This document shows, piece after piece, positions 18,840-28,237 of a stretch of DNA of 64,000 nt (within the stretch, counting starts at the first letter, position 1; every line of letters starts with the position of its first letter). The DNA lies in NCBI RefSeq assembly GCF_900114165.1, contig NZ_FOSB01000002.1, positions 1 through 64,000 on the forward strand, written 5' to 3'. The notes beneath the pieces were generated by a model, which was not told the origin of the DNA, searched no databases, and saw only the letters and a list, made by a program, of their open reading frames with translations. Made by a program: the position numbers and the translations under genes. Source of the stretch: Halobacillus dabanensis (lineage in GTDB: Bacteria; Bacillota; Bacilli; Bacillales; Halobacillaceae).

Positions 18840-19054
18840 AGCTACGGAAACTGCTCGCTTCTCGTGGAGGGTACTGAAGCTTTTCGCTACAGAAATTATT
18901 CAAATGCAGAATTGCACCGATTCACCCGACAGACATAAGCAGAAGATCAGCGGAATGTCCGGAGACCTTCTGCTTATAACTCGTTTGGTTTTGGTGACGG
19001 AGCTGGCCTGGATCCTATTTTTATCTAAAATATCTCAAAATTGAGTGTCCAAGA
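18840..19054. repeat. Degenerate dispersed-repeat remnant with a long hairpin
   Basis: This occupies most of the gene-free 18638-19060 stretch. It contains a CTCGCTTCTCGTGGAG segment like the core of the GC-rich repeats at 38.7-39.1 kb and 52.7 kb. It also has a perfect 11-bp stem (ATAAGCAGAAG 18935-18945 with CTTCTGCTTAT 18967-18977), and at 19032-19054 a CTCAAAATTGAG...CCAAGAT tail resembling the repeat tail at 52.8 kb. An open frame of 88 codons across it has no ribosome binding site and no family and is not called. Confidence 0.45.
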
Positions 19055-19060
19055 TAATGT

Positions 19061-19091
19061 AAAAACCGCTTCTCGTCAGGAAGCGGTTTAT
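19061..19091 (-). terminator. Terminator after the 103-residue gene
   Basis: Minus strand AAACCGCTTC pairs with GAAGCGGTTT and is followed by TTACATT. It abuts the stop codon. Confidence 0.85.
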
Positions 19092-19403
19092 TTAATCCTC
19101 CAGTATTCCCATTTTAGTTATATGATCCTTAGTCATCTCATCACCAAGGTCATAAATCTTTTGGAATGCTGTTTTCATATCGACGTCTGAATTATCATTA
19201 TCTTGATCGAGATGATAAGGCATAAACGGAATATGGGAGCGGTAAAATGACCGGACATCTGAATTATAGATCTCATCGAATACTTCCCTCAATGCTTTCA
19301 CTTCGTCTTCTGTAGCATAAATAATAAAGTCATCATTGTTCGCATCGTGATTCAAAGAAATTTCTCTTGTGCCCATATTGATGAAATATTTTTCCTTGTT
19401 CAT
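19092..19403 (-). CDS. Conserved-looking hypothetical protein, 103 residues
   Basis: A small acidic cytosolic protein without signal peptide or membrane segment. It is rich in Asp and Asn (HLDQDNDNSDVDMK). AAGGAGGTTGAATC gives a strong ribosome binding site, so it is very likely real. It lies 59 nt downstream of menC on the same strand and may be the last cistron of that transcript, ending in its own terminator. I do not recognise the family; no catalytic motif is apparent. Confidence 0.7.
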   Translation of the reverse strand: MNKEKYFINMGTREISLNHDANNDDFIIYATEDEVKALREVFDEIYNSDVRSFYRSHIPFMPYHLDQDNDNSDVDMKTAFQKIYDLGDEMTKDHITKMGILED

Positions 19404-19462
19404 GATTCAACCTCCTTAATGGTAGTGTGAACCATGATCAGGAAGTCTATTACACAAATAAA

Positions 19463-20563
19463 TTAACAAGAAAACACGCTCATTTGATGGGTAACAGCTT
19501 CTAAGTACTCCCTATCTACATCTACGCCGATCCCTGGTGCATCAGGGACATTGATTTCCCCACGATTCATGGATATTCCCGGAGATATGAGATCCTTTTC
19601 GAAATACCTCGTGGAACTGGACAAATCCCCAGCTATCGTAAAATTCGGAAGGGATGCAAGAGCTAAGTTATGTGCTTTCGAGATCCCTGATTCGACCATC
19701 CCCCCACACCACACTGGAATATTATACTCCAAACAATAATCGTGGATCTTCTTCGCAGCGGTCATACCACCGACTCGGCTTATTTTGACGTTAATGATTC
19801 GGCAACTTTGCAATTGTACTGCTTGAATTGCATCATGGACAGACATAACCGATTCATCTAAACACAAGGGGGTCTTCATTTCCAGTTGCAATTGTTTATG
19901 CAAATAAAAATCTCCAGCTTTAAACGGTTGTTCAATCATCATCAATCCATAAGTATCCAAAGCAATCAGGTGATCCATATCTTTTTCGTCGTATTGTCCA
20001 TTCGCATCAATCATAACAGGTAAGCTAGGATCGAAGTGTTGAACTGCCGAAATGGCCTCGGCTTCTCTTCCTTTTCTCACTTTCAGCTTATAACGCTGAT
20101 AACCATCCTTTTTCAAATTTTTGATATCTGACTCCCAGTGATTAGTTAAACTGATGACAGCTCCTGCAGGAACGACCTGTCGCTTTCCTCCTAAAACACT
20201 GCTCAGACTCAGACCTTTTTCTTTGGCGTAGAGATCCCATAAAGCTCCCTCTAGTCCTGCTTTCGCCATTTGGTGTCCCTGTATATCGTTTGTTAGGTTG
20301 ACAAAACCCGTTGGGTATACCAGCTCATTTTCCAAAACTCGTGGAACGATAAGTTCCCCAAGGACATACCAGGCTGTCTCAATTGTTTCATAAGTGTAGA
20401 ACGGTGTCGGGAATGCAGTAACTTCTCCGTACCCGACAAGCCCTACTTCATCCATCGCCTCTACAATAATCAATGGTCTGTTTTCCAGATTGATCTGATG
20501 GGTAATAAAAGGAGACTTGAGAGGCAATTGTACTTTTCGCAAAGTGATTTTCTTCACTCTCAT
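19463..20563 (-). CDS. menC: o-Succinylbenzoate synthase
   Basis: A 366-residue enolase-superfamily enzyme that dehydrates SHCHC to o-succinylbenzoate in menaquinone synthesis. The catalytic lysine pair motif KLKVRKGR (near residue 160), metal ligands in MIDANGQY, EQPF and LDESV, and the second lysine in KISRVGG are all visible. N-succinylamino acid racemase relatives share these residues, but the position as the 3' gene of a men cluster supports MenC. The start ATG overlaps the menE stop by 4 nt, indicating translational coupling. Confidence 0.94.
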   Translation of the reverse strand: MRVKKITLRKVQLPLKSPFITHQINLENRPLIIVEAMDEVGLVGYGEVTAFPTPFYTYETIETAWYVLGELIVPRVLENELVYPTGFVNLTNDIQGHQMAKAGLEGALWDLYAKEKGLSLSSVLGGKRQVVPAGAVISLTNHWESDIKNLKKDGYQRYKLKVRKGREAEAISAVQHFDPSLPVMIDANGQYDEKDMDHLIALDTYGLMMIEQPFKAGDFYLHKQLQLEMKTPLCLDESVMSVHDAIQAVQLQSCRIINVKISRVGGMTAAKKIHDYCLEYNIPVWCGGMVESGISKAHNLALASLPNFTIAGDLSSSTRYFEKDLISPGISMNRGEINVPDAPGIGVDVDREYLEAVTHQMSVFSC

Positions 20564-22017
20564 TCTGATGTTTCCCCATCTAACAAATGGAACAATTTTC
20601 GTCTCAACAGTTTGTTCGAAGCATTTCTCGGAAGAGCGTCTACAAAATGAATTTCGGCTGGATTCTTAAACTTTGCTAACCTTTTATTACAAAATGTTCG
20701 AACGTCTTCAACAGTTACGCCTGCCTCTGTTACTAAAAAGGCGACGGGTACTTCTCCCCATACTTCATCATGGCGACCAGCTATACCGGTTTCTCTTACT
20801 CCAGGCATCTCACTCAACACACTCTCTACTTCAGCTGGATATACATTTTCCCCTCCAGAAATAATAATATCTTTCACACGGTCGACCACGTATAAGAACC
20901 CATCCTCATCTTCATATCCAAGATCGCCAGTACGCAGGTAAATGCCGTCTTCTTCCTTTCGGTTAAAATACCCTTTAGAGACCATAGGACCTCGTACGAG
21001 TATTTCCCCTACTTCTCCTCTCTTGTGGCTATCAATCCTCAATTCAGCAAGACTCAGCGCTTTTCCAGCTGACCCTATTTTCGAAAAGGCATAATCCGGA
21101 CCAAGCGTTGCTATCTGAGAGGATGTTTCTGTCATCCCATACGTTTGAAAAACAGGGATATTCCGCTTTGATGTTTCTTGTAACAAACGTTCGGGGACGG
21201 GGCCTCCGCCCAGAAGCATACAACGGAAACCTTTTGGATACGTTTCTCCATCTAACAATCTAAGTAATCGTTGCAGCATAACGGTTACGACAGAAACATG
21301 GGTTACACCTTTTGCTATGATTGCGTCGTGAACCAGCGGAGCATCGAATTTTTCCAAAAGGTGGGTAGACATTCCATAAATAACATTTTTCATAAGCACT
21401 GAAAAACCGCCGACATGGAATAACGGTAGACAAATAAGCCATTTATCATTTGAATTGATTCCTAAGTTAAGCGCAGAGGCAATGGCACTATACCAGTGAT
21501 TCCCGTATGTATGCATAACCGCTTTCGGGTGGCCAGTAGTCCCCGATGTATACATCATGGTATAAACCTCTTCAAAGGGAAGCTCTCTCCTTAATGGATA
21601 ATCGAGCTCGTTTAGGATAGGTAACTCTTCAATCGCCTTTACCTTCATCTCCAGTCCAACAGCTGATTTGTCGGCAATTCCCTCATAACCTTTCCCTATA
21701 TAAAAGTGAGATATATGAGCATCCTTCAATTGAAAAGCAATTTCAGGTGCTGTCAACCTTGTGTTGAGTAGCACAGCAACAGCTCCAATATAACTAATAG
21801 CATGAATGAATATTGGGAAGTACGGGGTGTTATCAGAAAGAAAGGCCACATGGTCTCCAGGTTTCACACCTTCATCAATCAATGCCCGGGCCATGCCTCG
21901 ACTTCTTTTTCTTAAATCTCTAAAGCTGATTTGTTCCCCCATATATGTTTCGACCGCCAAACGATCAGGATTTAATTCTGCTTGCTTATCTAGCCAATGA
22001 GGAATTTGTTCGCTCAT
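20560..22017 (-). CDS. menE: o-Succinylbenzoate-CoA ligase
   Basis: A 485-residue ANL-superfamily adenylate-forming enzyme joining o-succinylbenzoate to CoA. Motifs are YTSGTTGHPKAV (AMP loop, near residue 155), YGMTETSS, YLRTGDLGYED and the C-terminal hinge KDIIISGGENVYPAEVE. The start at 22017 is chosen because AAGGAAGG precedes it and the N-terminus MSEQIPHWLDKQAELNPDRLA matches MenE; an upstream in-frame start at 22071 lacks support. A hairpin separates it from menB, while menC overlaps its 3' end. Confidence 0.95.
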   Translation of the reverse strand: MSEQIPHWLDKQAELNPDRLAVETYMGEQISFRDLRKRSRGMARALIDEGVKPGDHVAFLSDNTPYFPIFIHAISYIGAVAVLLNTRLTAPEIAFQLKDAHISHFYIGKGYEGIADKSAVGLEMKVKAIEELPILNELDYPLRRELPFEEVYTMMYTSGTTGHPKAVMHTYGNHWYSAIASALNLGINSNDKWLICLPLFHVGGFSVLMKNVIYGMSTHLLEKFDAPLVHDAIIAKGVTHVSVVTVMLQRLLRLLDGETYPKGFRCMLLGGGPVPERLLQETSKRNIPVFQTYGMTETSSQIATLGPDYAFSKIGSAGKALSLAELRIDSHKRGEVGEILVRGPMVSKGYFNRKEEDGIYLRTGDLGYEDEDGFLYVVDRVKDIIISGGENVYPAEVESVLSEMPGVRETGIAGRHDEVWGEVPVAFLVTEAGVTVEDVRTFCNKRLAKFKNPAEIHFVDALPRNASNKLLRRKLFHLLDGETSE

Positions 22018-22074
22018 TCTTATCCTTCCTTTTCTTGTAGTATTCAAAGGCTCACCAACTTGATTGGACATATG

Positions 22075-22110
22075 AAAAAGGGGCGCCCCTTTTCAGGATG
22101 CCCCTTTCTT
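22075..22110 (-). terminator. Hairpin/terminator between menB and menE
   Basis: Minus strand AAAGGGGC pairs with GCCCCTTTTT around a partly paired interior and is followed by TTTTTC. It may attenuate read-through from menB into menE. Confidence 0.7.
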
Positions 22111-22135
22111 GCAATCATGATTTATATGGCTTTCA

Positions 22136-22954
22136 TCAAGGGAAACGAGGGAACTGATCGAAATCAGGTTTTCTCTTCTCCTTGAAGGCGTCACGACCTT
22201 CCTTTGCTTCTTCCGTCGTATAGTAGAGCAATGTAGCGTCTCCACCCATTTGCTGCAGACCAGCAAGGCCATCTGTATCCGCATTGAAAGAAGCTTTCAA
22301 GAAACGTAAGGCAGTAGGGGATTTCTCAAGCATCTCTCTGCACCATTGTACTGTTTCCGCTTCTAAGTCTTCCAATGGTACGACAGTATTGACTAACCCC
22401 ATATCTTCCGCTTCTCTTGCACTATATTGACGGCATAGATACCAAATTTCGCGAGCTTTTTTATGACCGACGATACGAGCAAGGAGCCCTGCACCATACC
22501 CGGCATCAAAGCTTCCAACTTTAGGACCAGTTTGGCCGAAGATAGCGTTGTCGGCAGCAATCGTCAAATCACATACGATATGTAAGACGTGTCCTCCTCC
22601 AATAGCATAGCCGGAAACCATTGCAACAACCGGTTTAGGGATGACTCGGATCAGGCGTTGTAAATCCAATACATTTAAACGAGGGATATGATCGTCACCA
22701 ACATAACCACCATGGCCTCTTACTTTTTGGTCCCCACCTGCACAGAATGCGTCATCTCCAGCTCCTGCTAGAACAATGACACCGATTCTCGAGTCATCAC
22801 GAGCGTAAGCAAAAGCATCTATCAATTCATGGACGGTTTGCGGACGGAAAGCATTTCGTACTTCCGGGCGGTTGATTGTAATTTTCGCAATCCCTTCAAA
22901 TCTCTCATACATAATATCTTCGTATTCACGTTCACGAACCCATTCAAAAGACAT
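22136..22954 (-). CDS. menB: 1,4-Dihydroxy-2-naphthoyl-CoA synthase
   Basis: A 272-residue crotonase-fold enzyme cyclising o-succinylbenzoyl-CoA. Signature features are [14 protein letters not shown], the oxyanion-hole segment [12 protein letters not shown], and the MenB-specific [20 protein letters not shown] stretch ending in a family-typical C-terminus ([11 protein letters not shown]). AAGGAGG precedes the ATG at 22954; a longer in-frame reading to 23014 lacks a ribosome binding site. Length equals B. subtilis MenB. Confidence 0.97.
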   Translation of the reverse strand: MSFEWVREREYEDIMYERFEGIAKITINRPEVRNAFRPQTVHELIDAFAYARDDSRIGVIVLAGAGDDAFCAGGDQKVRGHGGYVGDDHIPRLNVLDLQRLIRVIPKPVVAMVSGYAIGGGHVLHIVCDLTIAADNAIFGQTGPKVGSFDAGYGAGLLARIVGHKKAREIWYLCRQYSAREAEDMGLVNTVVPLEDLEAETVQWCREMLEKSPTALRFLKASFNADTDGLAGLQQMGGDATLLYYTTEEAKEGRDAFKEKRKPDFDQFPRFP

Positions 22955-23017
22955 TACATTTCCTCCTTTTTCTTTCAAATATACATGTTCTTCATGAAAA
23001 ACGTATTCATACACATT

Positions 23018-23815
23018 TTATTCTATCATGAAGTCATCTACAATTTTAGCAAAAATTATCGGTTTCTCAAGGTGGACGGTGTGTCCAGCTCCTTCTACCT
23101 CTCTCCAAACGACTTCAGGAAGCAGTTCGGACATCCTTTGATTAATCTTTCGGAACTTCTCATCCCACCCCCCGGTGATGAGCAGAACTGGAAGCTTTAA
23201 TACGGAAAGCTGTCCCCACCAGGAAGGCTGATGCCCCGTTCCCATTCCAAGCAATGAATCACTGAGACCTTCAGGAGAATGGCTCATCCGTTCTTCCCTT
23301 AAAGTTCTTTTAACATCTTGTGAAAGAGCCTGATGAGATTCGAACAAAGGGATTTTTTCCCAATAAGAAACAAAAGCTTCCAGACCGTCACGCTGGATCA
23401 TTTCTGAAAGTCCCTTATCTTTTGCTTGTCTTGTCAGCTGTTCTTCTGTGGTCTCAAGTCCAGGAGAAGAACTCTCTAAGATAAGTTGCTTCACATACTC
23501 AGGATAGAGCATAGTGAATGAGAGAGCCGCACGTCCTCCAAGAGAGTACCCTAGAAGGGTTATTTCCTCGATATCTAACTGGTCCAGTAATCTCTTAAAA
23601 TCATGACAGAACTTTTCCATTGTCACTACTCCAAGAGGTCCGGTTTTTCCATGGCCGGGTAAGTCAATCTTAATCAACCGGTAATCAGCAGATAGATGGT
23701 CCAGCATTACATCGAAAGTGGACGCACTACCTGTGAATCCATGCAATAAGACTAGAACCGGCCCATCGCCATGGTCTTCTACCCAATAGTCACGGCCTCT
23801 ACTATTAATTTTCAT
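23018..23815 (-). CDS. menH: SHCHC synthase (2-succinyl-6-hydroxy-2,4-cyclohexadiene-1-carboxylate synthase)
   Basis: A 265-residue alpha/beta hydrolase. The nucleophile elbow is LGYSLGGRAA (Ser near residue 92), the oxyanion segment LLHGFTGSAS, and the late catalytic His sits in GAGHTVHLEKP. It eliminates pyruvate from SEPHCHC in menaquinone synthesis. The ATG overlaps the menD stop in an ATGA, indicating coupled translation. GGAGTGAG serves as ribosome binding site inside menD. Confidence 0.93.
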   Translation of the reverse strand: MKINSRGRDYWVEDHGDGPVLVLLHGFTGSASTFDVMLDHLSADYRLIKIDLPGHGKTGPLGVVTMEKFCHDFKRLLDQLDIEEITLLGYSLGGRAALSFTMLYPEYVKQLILESSSPGLETTEEQLTRQAKDKGLSEMIQRDGLEAFVSYWEKIPLFESHQALSQDVKRTLREERMSHSPEGLSDSLLGMGTGHQPSWWGQLSVLKLPVLLITGGWDEKFRKINQRMSELLPEVVWREVEGAGHTVHLEKPIIFAKIVDDFMIE

Positions 23816-25554
23816 TCACTCTCACTCCAGTCGACCACTGCTCTTTCCACCTGATTCCAACGTTTCTTATGGAAATCCACATGATCCTCTCTGTTTGTAA
23901 TGACCTCAATGACATGGAGCTGACTGGTATGGAAACTTTCTCCAAGCGCCTGTTGATAGTCTTCCCAATTCGTGACTTTTTTGTGAATCCCCCCGTACAT
24001 CTTTATAGCGTGAGAAAGATCGATACCGAGTGGCGTTCCGAAAAGCTCCTCAAAATGGTCGGGATGATTCGATTGAGGCAAATAAGAGAAAATGCCTCCG
24101 CCGTCATTGTTTATTACAATAATCGTAAGCGGGATCCTCTTACTTTGCGCCATCCAAAGTCCGTTCATATCATGAAAGAATGAAATGTCCCCTAAAAGGA
24201 GCGTCGTTTCCGTTCCTGTTGCTGCACTACCCACGGCAGCGCTGACAACTCCATCAATGCCATTCGCTCCTCTATTTGCCATCATCCTTATATGCTTAGG
24301 TGTTGACATAAAAAAGCTATCCACATCACGTATCGGCATACTGTTCCCGATAAAGAAGTTCGACTCATCCGGCAAAGACTCTGACAGATAAACGACTGCA
24401 TGTCCCTCATTCATTAGATCGTCAGGTTCGCTTAACATATGTTGTTTAGCTATCGAATTCATATGTCGCCATTTGGCTACCCAGGACGTTTCCACATTAT
24501 CTTCAGGCATGTATGCGGAAAGACCCTGGCAGAGTCTGACGGCATCACTCCAGAGAAAATGAGTGGTTATCCCCGCAGGTTCACGGTATCCCGGAGCATC
24601 ATCGACTACATAATGATCCAGGAAATTTTCATACTTCTGGATCCATTTCAAATAAGCTTTCGATACCGGCATGGCCCCGAACCGTAAGATGTAATCCGGC
24701 ACTACTGTCTCTTGTATCTTTTCAGACCTCAATAGTGCATCATAGTTTTCAATGATGTTCCTTTTATCATGGTCCCCTGCCCGCAATTGTGACAGTGGAT
24801 CCGCAAATACAGGGACACCAAGACGTGATGCTAATTGAGTCACTTCACCAGCCAATGCGGGATCAGTTTGAGGACCTACGACAATCAACCCTTTTTCTCC
24901 TTGAGCCAACCGTTCAAAGAGATCTTTCAATTCATTGTCTGGAAGGACCGCTTTCCCTTCTTTAGCTCTTGGGGTCGGGCGGACCTCCCCACGCCAAATT
25001 CCTTCCATAGTAAAATCAGGAATTAGAGGCTCACGAAGCGGAAAATTCAAGTGCACAGGTCCTGGATGACCGCTGACCGATTCTTCAAAAGCCCTTGCTG
25101 CTTGCTTTCTTGCATAAACATAATTATCTTTTTCCGGTAAAGCAAGATCTTGATACCATTTAGCATAACGACCAAACATGCTAATTTGATCAATTGCTTG
25201 CGGAGCACCGACTTCTCTTAATTCATGAGGGCGATCGGCAGTCAAAACTAAAAGGGGTACCCGACTATAATAAGCTTCCACAATCGCGGGATAATAATTA
25301 GCTGCGGCGGTTCCTGAAGTACAGACGATAGCGACCGGACAATTCTCTTTTTTTGCTATTCCTAAAGCAAAAAAAGCAGCTGAACGTTCATCGAGATGAA
25401 CCCAATGATTCACCTCGGCATGTTCAGCGAATGTCATCGCAAGTGGAGTCGATCTTGATCCAGGGGAAATGACCACGTGTTCTACCCCCGAGTAAGCAAG
25501 TTGATCGACAAAATGTGTTACATATTTTGTTAATGCTTCTACATGTCCCATCAT
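23812..25554 (-). CDS. menD: SEPHCHC synthase (MenD)
   Basis: A 580-residue thiamine-diphosphate-dependent enzyme adding a succinic semialdehyde unit from 2-oxoglutarate to isochorismate. The N-terminal ThDP glutamate region (VEHVVISPGSRSTPLA), GTAAANYYPAIVEA, and the C-terminal ThDP/Mg motif GDISFFHDMNGL followed by NNDGGGIFSYLPQ are visible. GGGAGGTTC precedes the ATG, which overlaps the menF stop by 4 nt. It is the second gene of the menFDHB run. Confidence 0.97.
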   Translation of the reverse strand: MMGHVEALTKYVTHFVDQLAYSGVEHVVISPGSRSTPLAMTFAEHAEVNHWVHLDERSAAFFALGIAKKENCPVAIVCTSGTAAANYYPAIVEAYYSRVPLLVLTADRPHELREVGAPQAIDQISMFGRYAKWYQDLALPEKDNYVYARKQAARAFEESVSGHPGPVHLNFPLREPLIPDFTMEGIWRGEVRPTPRAKEGKAVLPDNELKDLFERLAQGEKGLIVVGPQTDPALAGEVTQLASRLGVPVFADPLSQLRAGDHDKRNIIENYDALLRSEKIQETVVPDYILRFGAMPVSKAYLKWIQKYENFLDHYVVDDAPGYREPAGITTHFLWSDAVRLCQGLSAYMPEDNVETSWVAKWRHMNSIAKQHMLSEPDDLMNEGHAVVYLSESLPDESNFFIGNSMPIRDVDSFFMSTPKHIRMMANRGANGIDGVVSAAVGSAATGTETTLLLGDISFFHDMNGLWMAQSKRIPLTIIVINNDGGGIFSYLPQSNHPDHFEELFGTPLGIDLSHAIKMYGGIHKKVTNWEDYQQALGESFHTSQLHVIEVITNREDHVDFHKKRWNQVERAVVDWSESE

Positions 25555-26942
25555 GAACCTCCCAACACAGACAGCATCGGCTTCAATTTGACAGAGGTCT
25601 CTTCATATTCCGCTTCTGGGTCAGAATCTTCCACAACTCCGCAACCTGCGAATAAAGAAGCCTCGTCCTTCTGAATCAAGGCTGAGCGAATCGCTACGGC
25701 GAATTCTCCATTGTTACCAGCGTCAAACCACCCGATTGGTCCCGCATACCAACCTCTATTCAGCGTCTCATGGATGCGAATATATTCGACCGATTCCTTT
25801 TGCGGCATACCACCTAAAGCAGGGGTAGGGTGCAGTTTTTCAATCACATCAAGTAGAGTATAGCCTTCATCCAATTTCGCTCTTACAGGCGTATATAAAT
25901 GCTGCAAGTTTTTCAGTGGATAGAGGACTGGAGCTTCTGGAATACTCACATGACTACTACATGCCTCTACAGCTTCTCTGATCATTTCTACAACAAATTG
26001 ATGCTCTTGCCTATTTTTCGGATCATTCATCAATTCCTGACCGAACAGCTGGTCTTCCTCCTCTGTTCTTCCACGAGGTATAGTGCCTGCGAGACAAGTG
26101 GAAACAAGTTCCCGTTCTTCCAATTTTGCAAGTCTTTCAGGTGTAGCACCAACAAAATAATCCCCATCACTTTCATAAGCGAAAATGTAGCTGTTTTGCT
26201 GGGTGTCTGCCAACGTCTTCAGGATGGATGCTATATGCGCATCTTCTTCAAAAGATACACGGAGTTCTCTTGCCAGTACGACCTTCTCTATCAAACCTGC
26301 CTTAATATCCTCCGTTGCCTGTTTGACAGAGTTCTTCCAATCGTTGGGCGCAATTTCATATGCCTCTTTAATAGAAGGTAAATGAGTAGTTGAATCTTGT
26401 TGTCTCAACAACATTTCCCTGTGACTAAGCACTTGATTTGATATTTGTTGGAGGTGGTCTTCTGGGAAAATCAAGGCATTGATCGTCAAATAACTTTCGC
26501 CGTTAACTTGCGTCATTAAGTACGCGGGTACTGTCATCTGAGTATCAAGGAAAGAACCCCAGGGAGATTGGTCTTGTTGCTCAGGATCGAAACTGAATCC
26601 CCCGATAGCGACCATTCCTGTTCCTTTTATATTGTATTCATCATGGACCATAGCGTTTTCCTGAAGTTGGTTCCACAGAGATTGAACTTCTTGAAAACGG
26701 TGTGTACTTTTTGCATACAATTGGCTTGCTTTCCCGACACCGACAATTGTAAAGTCGCTATCAGCACTTTGCCAAAACGTACGGTGCTGATCTATATCCT
26801 TTCCAGCATCAAAAAACTGGAATGGGTCTTGATTATCTATTTGTTCAACTATACTAATAAAAAGAGGTTCCCCAAGATGATGTGCTTTCTGAAGAGCTTC
26901 CCCGATCCATTCTTCTATTATAGGGGTCTTCGTATGAAGCAT
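25551..26942 (-). CDS. menF: Isochorismate synthase
   Basis: About 463 residues of the chorismate-binding family, which convert chorismate to isochorismate, the first committed step to menaquinone. Motifs are FVGATPERL, the CLAGTIPRGRTEEED lysine/acid region, HQFVVEMI and the HPTPALGGMPQ substrate loop, ending with GWFD and FAVAIRSAL. The start at 26942 follows GGGAGGAATTGTT; an in-frame start five codons earlier overlaps that ribosome binding site. It is the first gene of the menFDHB operon and divergent from menA. Confidence 0.95.
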   Translation of the reverse strand: MLHTKTPIIEEWIGEALQKAHHLGEPLFISIVEQIDNQDPFQFFDAGKDIDQHRTFWQSADSDFTIVGVGKASQLYAKSTHRFQEVQSLWNQLQENAMVHDEYNIKGTGMVAIGGFSFDPEQQDQSPWGSFLDTQMTVPAYLMTQVNGESYLTINALIFPEDHLQQISNQVLSHREMLLRQQDSTTHLPSIKEAYEIAPNDWKNSVKQATEDIKAGLIEKVVLARELRVSFEEDAHIASILKTLADTQQNSYIFAYESDGDYFVGATPERLAKLEERELVSTCLAGTIPRGRTEEEDQLFGQELMNDPKNRQEHQFVVEMIREAVEACSSHVSIPEAPVLYPLKNLQHLYTPVRAKLDEGYTLLDVIEKLHPTPALGGMPQKESVEYIRIHETLNRGWYAGPIGWFDAGNNGEFAVAIRSALIQKDEASLFAGCGVVEDSDPEAEYEETSVKLKPMLSVLGGS

Positions 26943-27175
26943 AACAATTCCTCCCATTCTTTAAGGGACGTGATCTAATCCATCTATCATCATACAGCAA
27001 ATCAGTAAGCACTGCTTGCATGCATCACTCTCTATTTTATTCTCTTTTTTCTCTTGACTCAAGGAATCTTACCTTTCAATCCTCAATTTTTTACATCAAT
27101 TGACACTCTGCCCCTCTTTCCCTAAACTTAAACTGTTATCATAGATATAGTATATTAACAAGGGAGAGAACACCA

Positions 27176-28120
27176 ATGAGCTCTGTGCAAAATCAAAATG
27201 TAAAAACTTCCTTGAATGAACGTGAAGGATTTCAAGTGTGGTGGAGGCTCCTCCGCCCTCATACGTTGACCGCAGCCTTCGTTCCGGTTTTTGTAGGTAC
27301 GATGTTAGCTGCTATGGAACAATCGATTAATTTTTGGTTGTTTGCTGCAATGTTGCTCGCATCCATCCTCATTCAAGCCGCCACGAATATGTTCAATGAA
27401 TATTATGATTACAAGCGAGGCTTAGATAATGAAAACTCCGTCGGAATTGGCGGTACAATTGTAAGGGATGGTATCCGCCCGAACACAGTAATGGCATTAG
27501 CTATTTCTTTCTTTATTATCGCGGGTATTTTAGGAATTTATATATGCGCCGCATCCAGTTGGTGGATCGCAGTCATCGGATTAGTGTCCATGCTTTTCGG
27601 TTACCTTTACACTGGAGGACCACTACCAATCGCCTACACTCCATTTGGCGAAATTACAGCCGGGTTCTTCATGGGGACCATTATCATCGGGATCAGTTAC
27701 TATATTCAAACCGAGGCGATCTCTAGTGAAGTCATCATCGTATCTGTTCCTGTCGCTATTTTTGTTGGTTCTATTCTATTGGCCAACAACATCCGCGACC
27801 GTGTAGGAGATGCGGAAAATGGAAGAAATACATTAGCGATTCTCTTCGGTCACAAGGGGGCCATCCTTTTCCTAACGTCTCTTTTTGCTATCGCTTTTAT
27901 TTGGACAGGGGTTTTAGTTTTCCTGGGCATTCTGCCTTTGTGGTCCTTGATTACTTTCTTTAGTGTAATAAAAGCAAGAAAAGCCATTCAGGGATTTATA
28001 GGAAAACAACAGCCGCTTGAAATGATGCCGGCTATGGTAGCTACAGCTCAGACAAACACCATTTATGGATTATTACTCGGCCTTTCCTTGCTCTTCCATC
28101 TGTATTTACCTCTTGGGTAG
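27176..28120 (+). CDS. menA: 1,4-Dihydroxy-2-naphthoate polyprenyltransferase
   Basis: A 314-residue UbiA-superfamily membrane enzyme attaching a polyprenyl chain to DHNA. Roughly eight to nine hydrophobic segments are seen. The first Asp-rich motif is NMFNEYYDYKRGLD (near residue 70) and the second is NNIRDRVGDAENGRNTLA (near 205). Placement opposite menF makes MenA the natural call over other UbiA members. A terminator follows. The 26943-27175 region between menF and menA holds their divergent promoters. Confidence 0.94.
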   Translation: MSSVQNQNVKTSLNEREGFQVWWRLLRPHTLTAAFVPVFVGTMLAAMEQSINFWLFAAMLLASILIQAATNMFNEYYDYKRGLDNENSVGIGGTIVRDGIRPNTVMALAISFFIIAGILGIYICAASSWWIAVIGLVSMLFGYLYTGGPLPIAYTPFGEITAGFFMGTIIIGISYYIQTEAISSEVIIVSVPVAIFVGSILLANNIRDRVGDAENGRNTLAILFGHKGAILFLTSLFAIAFIWTGVLVFLGILPLWSLITFFSVIKARKAIQGFIGKQQPLEMMPAMVATAQTNTIYGLLLGLSLLFHLYLPLG

Positions 28121-28160
28121 GGAATGGAAACAAAGAAGGACAACGTTAAATCACTCAACT

Positions 28161-28193
28161 AGAAGGATGGCTCCCACCATCCTTCTTTTTCTT
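28161..28193 (+). terminator. menA terminator
   Basis: AGAAGGATGG pairs with CCATCCTTCT around CTCCCA and is followed by TTTTCTT. Confidence 0.9.
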
Positions 28194-28237
28194 AAGGTTT
28201 GACCTTTTATACAATGGGAATATAAAAAAAGGATGGG

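Noticed and set aside
18778-19044. 88-codon open frame between ytkD and the 103-residue gene
   Set aside because: No ribosome binding site; composition and hairpin indicate a repeat remnant rather than a protein.
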